Of a stretch of DNA of 64,000 bases, positions 35,165 through 43,298 are shown piece after piece. Numbering within the stretch: position 1 is the stretch's first letter; each line of letters opens with the position of its first letter. The translations under genes and the position numbers were made by a program. The notes under the pieces were generated by a model that was given only the letters and a program-made list of their open reading frames with translations, had not been told where the DNA came from and ran no database searches. This DNA is from Fimbriiglobus sp043785105 (GTDB lineage: Bacteria > Planctomycetota > Planctomycetia > Gemmatales > Gemmataceae), in the NCBI GenBank assembly GCA_043785105.1, contig JAYVXO010000193.1, positions 75,955-139,954 on the forward strand, given 5' to 3'.

Positions 35165-36133
35165 ATGGTCTCTCCAGTTATGACCCGTCGCTCTCGACGG
35201 GCCGGGTTTACGCTGATCGAGTTGCTGGTGGTGATTGCCATCATCGCAATTCTGATCGGCTTGCTGTTACCCGCAGTGCAAAAGGTCCGCGAAGCGGCAT
35301 CCCGGATGAAATGCCAAAACAACTTCAAGCAGTGGGGCCTTGCGATGCACGGCCACCACGACGCCATCGGCTACTTGCCGATCGGCGCCCAAAACAACCC
35401 CCGCCGCACTTGGGTCGTCAACTGCTGGCCCTACGTCGAACAAGGGAACTTTTCGACTGCGTATGATGAAAAGTTGCACTTCTATCAAGTACCGAACACG
35501 TACAGTACCGCGCCCAACCAGGCGAACGGGATCTATTACAAAACTGCCCCACTCTACTACTGTCCGAGCGACCGTGTCGGCGCCGTTTGGCAAGGCGACC
35601 CCTACTGGCGTGCCCGAGGTGCCTATGTGGTGAACTGGGGCAACCAGCGGGTGCCCTTCAACACAGGTGACCCGTTACAAGCTCTCGCTCTGGGTGTCGC
35701 ACCCTTCGGGTACAACGATGGCATCAATGGTAACAATCCCCGCAAGTCAAAAATCCTGGACCTGACGGACGGAACCTCGAACACATTGTTGATGTCGGAA
35801 ATCATCATGGCGAAAGGGGACGGCGAGTTCGACATCCGCGGGGATTTCTTGAACGACGACCGGCCCTGTACGCAGTTCATGACGATTCAACTGCCGAACA
35901 CCACCGTGAAAGACGTCTCCCCGTACTGCAACGACGTGAGGTATCCCGGCAACCCCCCCTGCACGAACGTTGCATCGGGCACCGCCTTCAAGTCCGCGCG
36001 CAGTCGGCACACGGGTGGTGTAAACGTGCTGCTGGGTGACGGCTCCGTTCGCTTCATTCGGGATAGCATCGCCATCGTGACGTGGCGGGCACTGGGCACC
36101 ATGAACGGTGGTGAAGTCCTGGCTGACTACTAA
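35165..36133 (+). CDS. DUF1559 protein with type IV pilin-like N-terminus
   Basis: A 322-residue protein. The N-terminus has the prepilin methylation signature: RRAGFTLIELLVVIAIIAIL, with cleavage expected after the Gly and E at position 5 of the mature protein. The DUF1559 body follows (LLLPAVQKVREAASRMKCQN, LAMHGHHDA, YYCPSDR) and ends with the H-x-G-G-x-N block HTGGVNVLLGDGSVRFI. This family is hugely expanded in planctomycetes and thought to form pseudopilin-like surface or periplasmic structures. ATG at 35165 follows GTGAGGATTGT. A hairpin separates it from a small lipoprotein gene, a pairing seen repeatedly in these genomes. Confidence 0.95.
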   Translation: MVSPVMTRRSRRAGFTLIELLVVIAIIAILIGLLLPAVQKVREAASRMKCQNNFKQWGLAMHGHHDAIGYLPIGAQNNPRRTWVVNCWPYVEQGNFSTAYDEKLHFYQVPNTYSTAPNQANGIYYKTAPLYYCPSDRVGAVWQGDPYWRARGAYVVNWGNQRVPFNTGDPLQALALGVAPFGYNDGINGNNPRKSKILDLTDGTSNTLLMSEIIMAKGDGEFDIRGDFLNDDRPCTQFMTIQLPNTTVKDVSPYCNDVRYPGNPPCTNVASGTAFKSARSRHTGGVNVLLGDGSVRFIRDSIAIVTWRALGTMNGGEVLADY

Positions 36134-36151
36134 CGGTTCCGAAATCTCTAC

Positions 36152-36199
36152 CATCACACGCTGTGGGTTCTAACGGTTTAGAACGCGCAGCGTGTGGTG
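36152..36199 (+). terminator. Stem-loop between DUF1559 and lipoprotein genes
   Basis: CATCACACGCTG pairs with CAGCGTGTGGTG (36188-36199), and inside this GTTCTA pairs with TAGAAC, giving a long two-part stem. It is followed by CTTTCACCCC, not a real T-run. It may act as an attenuator that lowers expression of the lipoprotein relative to the DUF1559 gene. Confidence 0.6.
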
Positions 36200-36225
36200 C
36201 TTTCACCCCTTGTTCAGGATTACTC

Positions 36226-36639
36226 ATGCACAAATTGTTACACCGATTCTGTCTGTCGCTTTTACTCGTTGTCCCACTCGGCCTGCTGGGCTGCGGAGAC
36301 GGAGTGTCGAAGGGAACTGTCAATGGCACGGTCTCACTTGATGGTCAACCGTTGAAAGAAGGCGTGGTCAACTTTGAAGCGGTCGATGGTAAATCGGGCA
36401 GCAGCTCTGCGGCGATCAAAGATGGCGCGTTCACAGCGAGCGTGCCGACGGCGGAAATGAAGGTGATGTTTTCGGCGTCGAAAGTGCTCGGCAAAAAGAA
36501 GATGTATGACACACCCGACAGCCCGACCGTTGATGAAACCGTTGAGTTAATTCCGGCCAAATACAACACCAGCAGTACACTCAAACTCACCGTGAAGAGC
36601 GGCACGCAGAGCGAGAAGTACGAATTGCAGAGCAAGTAG
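36226..36639 (+). CDS. Small lipoprotein with transthyretin-like domain
   Basis: A 137-residue lipoprotein: the signal peptide LLLVVPLGLLGCGDG holds the lipobox LLGC. The rest is a small beta-sandwich of the carboxypeptidase-regulatory/transthyretin type (GTVNGTVSLDGQPLKEGVVN, AAIKDGAFTASVPTAEMKV, ELIPAKYNTSSTLKLTVKSG). Such lipoproteins habitually follow DUF1559 genes in planctomycetes. ATG at 36226 starts at the signal peptide; the frame from 36163 would start inside the hairpin. Confidence 0.88.
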   Translation: MHKLLHRFCLSLLLVVPLGLLGCGDGVSKGTVNGTVSLDGQPLKEGVVNFEAVDGKSGSSSAAIKDGAFTASVPTAEMKVMFSASKVLGKKKMYDTPDSPTVDETVELIPAKYNTSSTLKLTVKSGTQSEKYELQSK

Positions 36640-36654
36640 TGCCTGCAAATGGCG

Positions 36655-36692
36655 GACGGGCCGACTCGCTGGTTTCCCGGCGGCGGCCCGTC
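36655..36692. terminator. Bidirectional hairpin between convergent genes
   Basis: GACGGGCCG (36655-36663) pairs with CGGCCCGTC (36684-36692) around a 20-base loop. It lies between the lipoprotein stop (36639) and the stop of the minus-strand DUF1571 gene (36723). No strong T-run on either side. Confidence 0.5.
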
Positions 36693-36722
36693 GCTTCCCC
36701 CGTCCTGTTATCTTTCCTGGAA

Positions 36723-37562
36723 TTACCGCTCGAAGTTGCTCTCGCCGAGGCCGACGTTGAACTTCAAGCCGATGAAGCTTTGCATCTCGATCATGTCCCC
36801 TTCCACCATGCCGACCTTGGGTGCGTCGTAAGCTTCAAACCGTACCGGCAGCTTCGATTCTTTGTCGATGTAGACCACACACCGATGGGCGTAGTGAGCG
36901 GGGTGCGGGAACTCCGTGAACACTTCAAACCGTGTCACCGGCTTGTCACCGAACGTGTAATCGCTGACCAGGATTTGCACCGGGTGGTTGAGCCGCTTTT
37001 CGGTGGCGACGATTTTTTCGATCCGCTCCAGCACGGCCATGACGCCGACTTCGGACATGGCGTGCCGGGTGTCCTTCAACACTTTGGCATCGTTGACTTC
37101 AAGCGTTTGGAAGCCGCGAACGCCTTCAGTGCCAGCCGGTCGATGCCGGACCGTGGTGCGGGTCTTGGTGGACAGATAACTGGTCTCTTCGCCAGCAAGT
37201 GACAGCGGCTTGGTCACCTTCACGTTCACACAAAACGGCTGCACGCGGACGCGCAATTCCGTGAGTTGCTCCGCTTGAAGCTTGCCGCCAATGCGTTCTT
37301 GTCGCACCATGTGCCCGGCGTAATCCCGGACATTGCCGTAGGCCGTCTTGGCCTCGCCGATCATCTTCGGGAACGCTTCCATCCCGTTGACGGGAGGCGT
37401 AGTCACTTCGACTTTGACGGTCCCGGTCGAATCCGCAAGCGGAATGTAGCTAGCCGGCTTGACGGGCTTGTCCGGTTGTTGAGCGACCGCCACGGCGACC
37501 AACCCGACCCCGCCGGCGACCGCGGCAAGCCGGACAACCTGACGAAACGAAGAGCGGAGCAT
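36723..37562 (-). CDS. DUF1571 exported protein
   Basis: A 279-residue protein of the DUF1571 family. Signal peptide VRLAAVAGGVGLVAVAVAQQ, then the family core: AKTAYGNVRDYAGHMVRQER, AEQLTELRVRVQPFCVNVK, VLKDTRHAMSEVGVMAVLERI, CVVYIDKESKLPVRFEAYD and the C-terminal GLKFNVGLGESNF. DUF1571 domains resemble LolA/outer-membrane lipoprotein carrier folds; role unknown. The start is ATG at 37562. The upstream gap holds no gene. Confidence 0.9.
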   Translation of the reverse strand: MLRSSFRQVVRLAAVAGGVGLVAVAVAQQPDKPVKPASYIPLADSTGTVKVEVTTPPVNGMEAFPKMIGEAKTAYGNVRDYAGHMVRQERIGGKLQAEQLTELRVRVQPFCVNVKVTKPLSLAGEETSYLSTKTRTTVRHRPAGTEGVRGFQTLEVNDAKVLKDTRHAMSEVGVMAVLERIEKIVATEKRLNHPVQILVSDYTFGDKPVTRFEVFTEFPHPAHYAHRCVVYIDKESKLPVRFEAYDAPKVGMVEGDMIEMQSFIGLKFNVGLGESNFER

Positions 37563-37922
37563 GATGGCGTCCTCGACCGAGTGAAGAAATCAACCAATCG
37601 GCAACCCTGCCGCAGTTCGCGTCGCATACCAACCTTTGCCACGGAACGCCAGAGGATTTTTGCGAAATCGTTCGGTGTAACCTCCGGTTAGAAAACGGGT
37701 GCAGAAATAGGAGGCCAACCTCCCATCACGCCGACGAGCTTGGAAAGCACTCGTGAGGGTAGGCAGGTTCTACGTCTGGGCAATCAAAATAATCGGCGCA
37801 ATTGTGGAAGTCTCAGGTTGTCACCCAGATTCCCCAGACCACAATACTGGAAGGTCACGCCAGTCCGCACGGTTGTGCCGGCTTGCAGATTGTCATTACT
37901 ACCGCCAATTGGAGTATTTTCT
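37563..37922. other. 360-base divergent intergenic region
   Basis: It separates the DUF1571 start (minus) from the GTG at 37923 (plus). Frames that extend upstream of 37923 read as Arg/Pro-rich sequence without coding character. GAGGCCAACCTCCC at about 37711 is a small palindrome. Nothing else was recognised; promoters for both genes should lie here. Confidence 0.45.
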
Positions 37923-38390
37923 GTGGCCCTGACCGCTTCTGAAATCATTCGTGAGATTCTTGCCAAAGACCTGGACATGCTCGCGGATGTGGTCATCCAG
38001 TCCGCCAAACAACGGGGCGTCACGTTATCTTTGGAAACGATGCGGTCGAAAATTTACAACATCCGTTCCGACATGAAGAAGAAAGCCATGATGCCACAAG
38101 CGTTGTCACCGAAGCCGACCCAGCCGAGCAAATCGGCAGGCGCAAAACTGGCCGCGCCAACTCCGGCGGTCAAAAAAGTCGTCGCCACTCCTGCACCCAC
38201 TAAGGTTACGTCCGACCTTCCCGTGGTGCTGTCGAACGTCGCGCTGGTCAACAAAATTGTCGGGGTCTGTGGCGGTCCCGATCAAGCCCGTCAAACTGCC
38301 GAGGCGATCCGAACCTGTGGCGGCGTCGATCTCTTTTTGCAGTATTTGAAGCTGGTCGCCGGCATCCGAACCACGGAAAGCCCTGCGTAG
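37923..38390 (+). CDS. Small hypothetical protein with Ala/Pro/Lys linker
   Basis: A 155-residue protein. The N-terminal helical domain reads VALTASEIIREILAKDLDML then QRGVTLSLETMRSKIYNIRS and ends in MKKKAMM; the middle is an Ala/Pro/Lys-rich linker of about 50 residues; the C-terminal block is VALVNKIVGVCGGPDQARQT with a GGVDLFLQYLKL end. The basic N-terminus and linker suggest a nucleic-acid-binding protein, but this is inference. GTG at 37923 has TTGGAG 8 bases upstream. I do not recognise the family. Confidence 0.6.
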   Translation: MALTASEIIREILAKDLDMLADVVIQSAKQRGVTLSLETMRSKIYNIRSDMKKKAMMPQALSPKPTQPSKSAGAKLAAPTPAVKKVVATPAPTKVTSDLPVVLSNVALVNKIVGVCGGPDQARQTAEAIRTCGGVDLFLQYLKLVAGIRTTESPA

Positions 38391-38748
38391 AGACGCCAGA
38401 CGGGTGTGGCAAATCTTGCTGACCGACCACGATCCGTTCCGTTGTCAAGCTCCTCAAAACACGTGTTCACCACGTGACAGACCGCCCACATCACCGCCCG
38501 TGAGGTCGTCCAGAGCCAATGCCTCCGGGAGTTCACAATCATCGGATCGAAGATCGCAAACCGATACCGCACCACAATGACCCTGTCCAATGTTGAGCGG
38601 ACACGACCTGAATGTGCATCAACTTTCGTGACGCTGACCCGGAAACAGCAGTCTTGCGAATTGGCACTAGCTCCAACGCTTGAAACCGGACACAATACCC
38701 GCAAGCTGTTTGGGCCTCCGTCCGCGACACCACCTGGAAACCGCTCTC
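38391..38748. other. 358-base intergenic region with a repeat half-site
   Basis: No frame with coding character. GCATCAACTTTCGTGACGCT (38616-38635), followed by GACCC, resembles the right end of the nested elements at 15441-15465 and 23261-23280, so it may be a one-ended remnant. The rest is unassigned leader of the DUF1080 gene. Confidence 0.45.
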
Positions 38749-39534
38749 ATGTTCCGCCTCTTCCTGTCGGCTTTGGTCGTGCTTTTCGCAGCCACTCCAG
38801 TTCTTTTCGCCCAAGAGGGTGCGAAAAAAGACGAGTGGATTCCGCTCTTCAACGGGAAGAACCTCGACGGGTGGACGCCGAAGTTTGCGAAGCATACCCT
38901 GGGCGAAAACTTCAACGACACGTTCCGCGTAGAGAACGGCATTCTTCGCGTGGCTTACGACAAGTACGAGAAGTTCAACGGTGAGTTTGGTCACCTCTTT
39001 TACAAGGACAAGTTTTCGCACTACGTGTTGCGGGTCGAGTATCGGTTTGTCGGCGAGCAAGCCAAGGGTGGGCCGGCGTGGGCGTTCCGCAACAGTGGGG
39101 CGATGCTGCATTGCCAAGACCCGAAGACGATGTCGAAAGACCAAGAATTCCCGGTCTCGATTGAGGCCCAATTCCTCGGGGGCAACGGCAAAGACGCCCG
39201 CCCCACGGGCAGCGTCTGCTCACCCGGCACGAACATCGTGTTGGCAGGCAAACTCAATCGGACCCATTGCAATAACTCGAAGTCAAAAACTTTCCACGGC
39301 GATCAATGGGTCACTATCGAAATGGAAGTTCGTGGCAGCACCACAATCAAGCACACCGTCAACGGCGAACTGGTGATGGAATACGAACAGCCACAATACG
39401 ACGACCGGGATGCCGACGGCAAGAAGCTGATCGTGGACGGGAAATTACTCATCAGCGAAGGCTTTATCTCGTTACAGGCCGAAAGCCACCCGGTCGAGTT
39501 TCGCAAAGTGGAAATCCGCCTCTTGCAGAAATGA
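38749..39534 (+). CDS. Secreted DUF1080 (3-keto-disaccharide hydrolase-like) protein
   Basis: A 261-residue protein with signal peptide (FLSALVVLFAATPVLFAQ) and one DUF1080/concanavalin-like domain. Blocks: EWIPLFNGKNLDGWTPKF, NGILRVAYDKYEKFNGEFG, FSHYVLRVEYRFVGEQAKGG, SIEAQFLGGNGKDARPTGSV, EFRKVEIRLL at the end. DUF1080 members include 3-keto-glucoside hydrolases and are numerous in planctomycetes. The ATG at 38749 starts the leader. The gene is convergent with the zinc-ribbon gene, 33 bases apart. Confidence 0.92.
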   Translation: MFRLFLSALVVLFAATPVLFAQEGAKKDEWIPLFNGKNLDGWTPKFAKHTLGENFNDTFRVENGILRVAYDKYEKFNGEFGHLFYKDKFSHYVLRVEYRFVGEQAKGGPAWAFRNSGAMLHCQDPKTMSKDQEFPVSIEAQFLGGNGKDARPTGSVCSPGTNIVLAGKLNRTHCNNSKSKTFHGDQWVTIEMEVRGSTTIKHTVNGELVMEYEQPQYDDRDADGKKLIVDGKLLISEGFISLQAESHPVEFRKVEIRLLQK

Positions 39535-39567
39535 TGTGGTCGGGTTGGTACCGATTCAGGCGGACCG

Positions 39568-40722
39568 TTATTGCTGGCTCATGACGATGGCGATTGTCAC
39601 ACCGATCACGAACAAGACCGCCGCCGCGAGGACCGAAATCTTCAGCCAACTCCACGGTCGCACCCCGGAGACACGCCCGGTTTGGCCGTTGACGATCACT
39701 TGAAATGTTTTGTCGTGGTAGCGGTAAACGGCCACCCAGACCGGCAGCAGCAAATGCTTGAACGTGATCCCGGAGTACCGCGTTCGTTTGGTGCCGATCT
39801 GTTGGTGGTCCCCGCCAATGTCACGGCGGATCAGGCTGATGATTTCCGGCTCGATCAACTCCTTCGCCCTTATGAAACCGTCACGTAGCCCGATGGCGTA
39901 CCGCTCCGTTTGAAAGCCGCTCAAGTAGCCCGCATTGAACGGCGCCAACTTCGGCAAGTGCCAATTGCCCAGGTCATCGAGACGTTCCGTTGGGATGCTT
40001 TTCGATCCACAGACTAGAACATCATCGAAGAAGTTTTGTACTTCCCCGGACACGCTCGACCACCGGGTTTGCACGACGGCCCGCGTCCGTTGTTCGGTGC
40101 GGCCATCCGACAGCGTCGCAGCGTAAGTTTGCGTCACCGTGTAGTTATCGCCGCGCTGCCCGTCGTAGAAGGTATACGTCATCGTGTCGTAGGTCCAGTA
40201 CGGCAGGTAGACGCCATTGAGTTGCCCAAGATTGGCGACCGACTTCAATTCCGAAGGCGCGAACCAGAGACCTTGTAGCCAAGTCGTGAACGCATTGCGT
40301 GCGGCCTTCAAATCAAGCTGAAACGGCACCACCGACTCCGGCGCGATCATTCCCGTTACGACTTCCGGCTGCGTTTCCAGGTGCGTGGTGCAGAACGGGC
40401 AGCGATCGGTAGCGACCTTATCTTCGAGCAACACAATCGCACCACATCCGGGGCACCGGGTTTGCGACGTGTGCCCTTCAATGGCTTTGCCCTTGCTCTC
40501 TTCTTTGTCGAGATACTCCTGATAATCCCGCTCCGCAATCTCCACCTTTTCGTCCCGCCGAATCACTTCCGTGAAGCCGCAGTACGGGCACTTCAACCCG
40601 CGCACCGCCGGATCCAAGTCGAGCCGCGCGCCGCAATTTTGACAGGGGAACTTCCGCCCCGAAGGCGGAGCCTTCGAGACGATCGGCGGTTTGACTTCGG
40701 GCGGTGGGGCCTTATCCGACAT
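39568..40722 (-). CDS. Double zinc-ribbon membrane protein (YdjG-like)
   Basis: A 384-residue protein with two zinc ribbons: FPCQNCGARL plus KCPYCGFTEV (residues 25-52) and RCPGCGAIVL plus RCPFCTTHLE (about 89-120). A beta-rich middle domain follows (YLPYWTYDTMTYTFYDGQRG), then a hydrophobic C-terminus (ISVLAAAVLFVIGVTIAIV) that anchors it in the membrane. This layout resembles the TFIIB-type zinc-ribbon protein YdjG of Bacillus, which works beside the SPFH protein YdjI. An SPFH-GYF protein is encoded two genes upstream, which supports the comparison. Start ATG at 40722. Confidence 0.78.
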   Translation of the reverse strand: MSDKAPPPEVKPPIVSKAPPSGRKFPCQNCGARLDLDPAVRGLKCPYCGFTEVIRRDEKVEIAERDYQEYLDKEESKGKAIEGHTSQTRCPGCGAIVLLEDKVATDRCPFCTTHLETQPEVVTGMIAPESVVPFQLDLKAARNAFTTWLQGLWFAPSELKSVANLGQLNGVYLPYWTYDTMTYTFYDGQRGDNYTVTQTYAATLSDGRTEQRTRAVVQTRWSSVSGEVQNFFDDVLVCGSKSIPTERLDDLGNWHLPKLAPFNAGYLSGFQTERYAIGLRDGFIRAKELIEPEIISLIRRDIGGDHQQIGTKRTRYSGITFKHLLLPVWVAVYRYHDKTFQVIVNGQTGRVSGVRPWSWLKISVLAAAVLFVIGVTIAIVMSQQ

Positions 40723-40758
40723 AAAAAACTACCAAACTAAAGGAAGACGGGTTTTTCT

Positions 40759-40913
40759 CCCTCCCCGTCTACGGGGAGGGCCGGGGTGGGGTTCAAACCA
40801 GCCACACGCGACAAACACATCCCAGCTACGTGAGGTAGCGATCAACCCCCCTCAGTCCCCCCGCACGCGGGGGGAAGGAAGAAGGAAGTCCCCTCTCCGA
40901 AACGGCGAGGGGA
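40759..40913. repeat. Cluster of G/C-run hairpins
   Basis: Three short palindromes: CCCTCCCCGTCTACGGGGAG (from 40759), CCCCCCGCACGCGGGGGG (40857-40874, perfect) and CCCCTCTCCGAAACGGCGAG with GGG (about 40890-40913). They fill the spacer between the zinc-ribbon and small lipoprotein genes. Such CTCCCC-GGGGAG hairpins are common dispersed repeats in bacterial genomes. Confidence 0.7.
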
Positions 40914-40926
40914 GATTCGAGGAGTG

Positions 40927-41391
40927 TCAATTCCCTAATTTGCCCACGGCCTGACCGATCAGTTGGATGATTTTCAATCCTTCGGGTTGGTCCATTTTCT
41001 TGCCGAGTTCCTTGAGCATCGTCTTCCCTTTCTGAGCCTGTTTCGGGTCGGACTTCACAACCGAATTGCTCTTGTCCGAGACTGCCTTCGCCAAAAATCG
41101 TATGAGTTGTATATCTTTAAGAACGTCCTTTAAGAGCTGGTTTCGTTTTTCTTCAGAGAGGCTTGCGAAATCCGCCTCCCGTGCGTTCATCGGCGAGTTC
41201 TTCCCGAAGGCCGGGGAGAGATGCCAATCCGAATCGATGAACTTCTGAACAGATTCGTCCTGCTTGCCGTCCTTGAAATTAGCCAGGATTTGCTCCAACG
41301 GAGTCTTTGAGCTGCCTAGCCAACTACACCCGGCTAGAAAACAGGCGACGATCCCTGCGATACAAAGAACGGCTTTGGGTTGAAAACGCAC
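40927..41391 (-). CDS. Small lipoprotein, hypothetical
   Basis: A 154-residue lipoprotein: signal peptide VLCIAGIVACFLAGCSW with lipobox LAGC. The mature part is helical and charged (EEKRNQLLKDVLKDIQLIRF, KGKTMLKELGKKMDQPEG), ending LIGQAVGKLGN. No domain recognised. It lies between the SPFH and zinc-ribbon genes on the same strand (80 and 204 bases of spacer), so it may be part of that group. Start ATG at 41391. Confidence 0.75.
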   Translation of the reverse strand: MRFQPKAVLCIAGIVACFLAGCSWLGSSKTPLEQILANFKDGKQDESVQKFIDSDWHLSPAFGKNSPMNAREADFASLSEEKRNQLLKDVLKDIQLIRFLAKAVSDKSNSVVKSDPKQAQKGKTMLKELGKKMDQPEGLKIIQLIGQAVGKLGN

Positions 41392-41470
41392 GGCACTCTC
41401 CTCAATTTATCGTGTGGTGAAGTTGGGTTTGAGAGACTAAACGAAACTGGTGACAGCTTCCCACTTCCCG

Positions 41471-42586
41471 TCACGATTTCGGCAACGCCGGTGGCACGGC
41501 CGCGAACAAACTTTGCAACTCCGCGATGCTGTCGGCGGCGGCCCACTGCGTCATGCCTGCTTTCCAAGCTAAGGAACTGCGGATGACGCTCCCGTCGGCG
41601 ATTTTGGTTGCCAGTGTCGGCAAATCAAACGGCCCGGCGGCGGCCCCGGCGATGGCGACGTGATACTTCGCCGCGGTCGGTAACGGCGGTGGAGCCGATG
41701 CCGTGGTCTGCGGGTTGGCCCCGGCACCGGCGGTCATCGCGTTGCCCATCTGTTGCCCCAACGCAATACCGGCCCCAAGCCCGACGCCCATTCCGGCGGC
41801 GCCACCGGGGTTTTGGGCGGCGTCGCGGATCGCTTCGGCGGACTGGAACTTCGTGTATTGATCGAGATTGCCCAGCACGCTCATCTGCGAACGCTTGTCG
41901 AGCGCCGCTTCGACTTCTGGTGGTAGGGAGATGTTTTCCACGAAAAACTGGGTCAGCGAGATGCCCATCTTCGCCAGTTCCGGCGCGATCTTCACGAGTG
42001 CGAGTTGGCTGACTTTCTCGTAATTCCCGGCCAAATCCAGCATCGGAATCTTCGCCGCACCCATCGTATCGACGAACCGCGACACAATCGTGTTGCGGAA
42101 CTGCGCGGTGATTTCATAGGCTTCAAGCGACGGGTCGGTGGCCACGATTTCTTTGAGGAACGTCCCCGGATCGGTGATCTTGAAGGCGTAGTTGCCGAAC
42201 GCCCGCACCCGGATCGGCCCGAACTCCGGGTCACGCATCATCACCGGGTTTTGTGTGCCCCACTTCTGGTCCGTCCACTGCCGCGTCGCAATGAAGTACA
42301 CTTCGCACTTGAACGGGGATTCAAAGCCGTACTTCCACCCCAGAATCGTGGACAAGATCGGCATGTTGTTGGTGTCGAGGGTGTACAGCCCCGGCGTCTT
42401 CACGTCCGCGAGTTGCCCTTCCTTCACGAACACCGCCGCCTGCCCTTCCCGGACAATCAGCTTCGCGCCGTTTTTGATTTCGTTCTTGTACCGGGTGAAT
42501 CGGTACGCCAAGATTTCGTTTTGCGACGGCTCAGTCCACTCGATGATGTCGAGCAATTCGCCGGTGACGCGGTCCCACAGACTCAT
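41471..42586 (-). CDS. SPFH-domain protein with C-terminal GYF_2 domain (YdjI-like)
   Basis: A 371-residue protein. The SPFH/virion-core-like domain covers about residues 1-250 (DIIEWTEPSQNEILAYRFTR, KNGAKLIVREGQAAVFVKEG, KTPGLYTLDTNNMPILSTIL, FFVENISLPPEVEAALDKRS). A Gly/Ala-rich linker (GGAAGMGVGLGAGIALGQQM) leads to a GYF_2 domain (KYHVAIAGAAAGPFDLPTLA, then WAAADSIAELQSLFA). The first part is like YdjI of Bacillus subtilis, which helps a PspA-like protein at membranes. The start ATG at 42586 is well placed. The zinc-ribbon and lipoprotein genes follow downstream. Confidence 0.88.
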   Translation of the reverse strand: MSLWDRVTGELLDIIEWTEPSQNEILAYRFTRYKNEIKNGAKLIVREGQAAVFVKEGQLADVKTPGLYTLDTNNMPILSTILGWKYGFESPFKCEVYFIATRQWTDQKWGTQNPVMMRDPEFGPIRVRAFGNYAFKITDPGTFLKEIVATDPSLEAYEITAQFRNTIVSRFVDTMGAAKIPMLDLAGNYEKVSQLALVKIAPELAKMGISLTQFFVENISLPPEVEAALDKRSQMSVLGNLDQYTKFQSAEAIRDAAQNPGGAAGMGVGLGAGIALGQQMGNAMTAGAGANPQTTASAPPPLPTAAKYHVAIAGAAAGPFDLPTLATKIADGSVIRSSLAWKAGMTQWAAADSIAELQSLFAAVPPALPKS

Positions 42587-42805
42587 CGTGATCCCTCCGA
42601 ACCCCAGCCAAGAAACGGAACGCCGATATTCTGCCGCCCGCCGCCCACGTGGTGCAACACAATACCGCCGCTTGAGATGAATTCGTTCCTAATTGGGCCA
42701 GATTTTCCAAGTTCCCGCAAGAATGAAGAAATTTTCGATGACGGCCCCGTGTCGGTTACGGAGGTCGGGTGTCGCTAAAAGCACTGGAGGTCAAAAATAA
42801 GAATG

Positions 42806-43146
42806 TTCACCACAGAGACACAGAGCAATCCAATACGATTTCTTTCTTATCTGTGGGGTCTGGCAAAATTTTCGGGCACTCTGTAATCAACGGGTTTTCG
42901 GCCCTGAAAGGGACGTTCAGTCAGCCCAGGGCCATGCCCTGGGACCGGGCAACGATCCGGTTTTCGGACCTGTCTCGACCATTCCATCCCGACGAGGGCC
43001 ACACGCATAGCCGTCCCTTCCCGCGTTCCCAGGGCATGGCCCTGGGCTGACAGAACGTCCCTTTCAGGGCCGAAAACCAAGAGAAATCACTTGCCCGAAA
43101 AATTTGCCAGACCCTACCTGTGGTTCTCTATGCCCTTTGTGGTGAA
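42806..43146. repeat. TTCACCACAGAG palindrome interrupted by a TIR element
   Basis: The outer parts (TTCACCACAGAGACACAGAG from 42806 and its complement ending at 43146) are the palindrome seen at 17153 and 48016. Its centre is split by a 258-base insert, 42857-43114, with terminal inverted repeats GGTCTGGCAAAATTTTCGGG and a near-perfect complement (43092-43113). Near-identical 9-base direct repeats flank it: TATCTGTGG (42848-42856) and TACCTGTGG (43115-43123). Inside is another palindrome built on CGGCCCTGAAAGGGACGTTC and CAGCCCAGGGCCATGCCCTG. There is no transposase inside. Confidence 0.85.
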
Positions 43147-43298
43147 AATTGCATGTTCGCACCGCCAAGAATCTGGTTACACCCAGAAGGTTTGACCCGC
43201 ACAATCCGGCTTGACAAGCTACCCCCGGTGTTGGCCACAATGCGGCGAACGGATTTGCGCACACGGATTTGCGCGGTGGTACGGCAGGAGGCCGGCTG

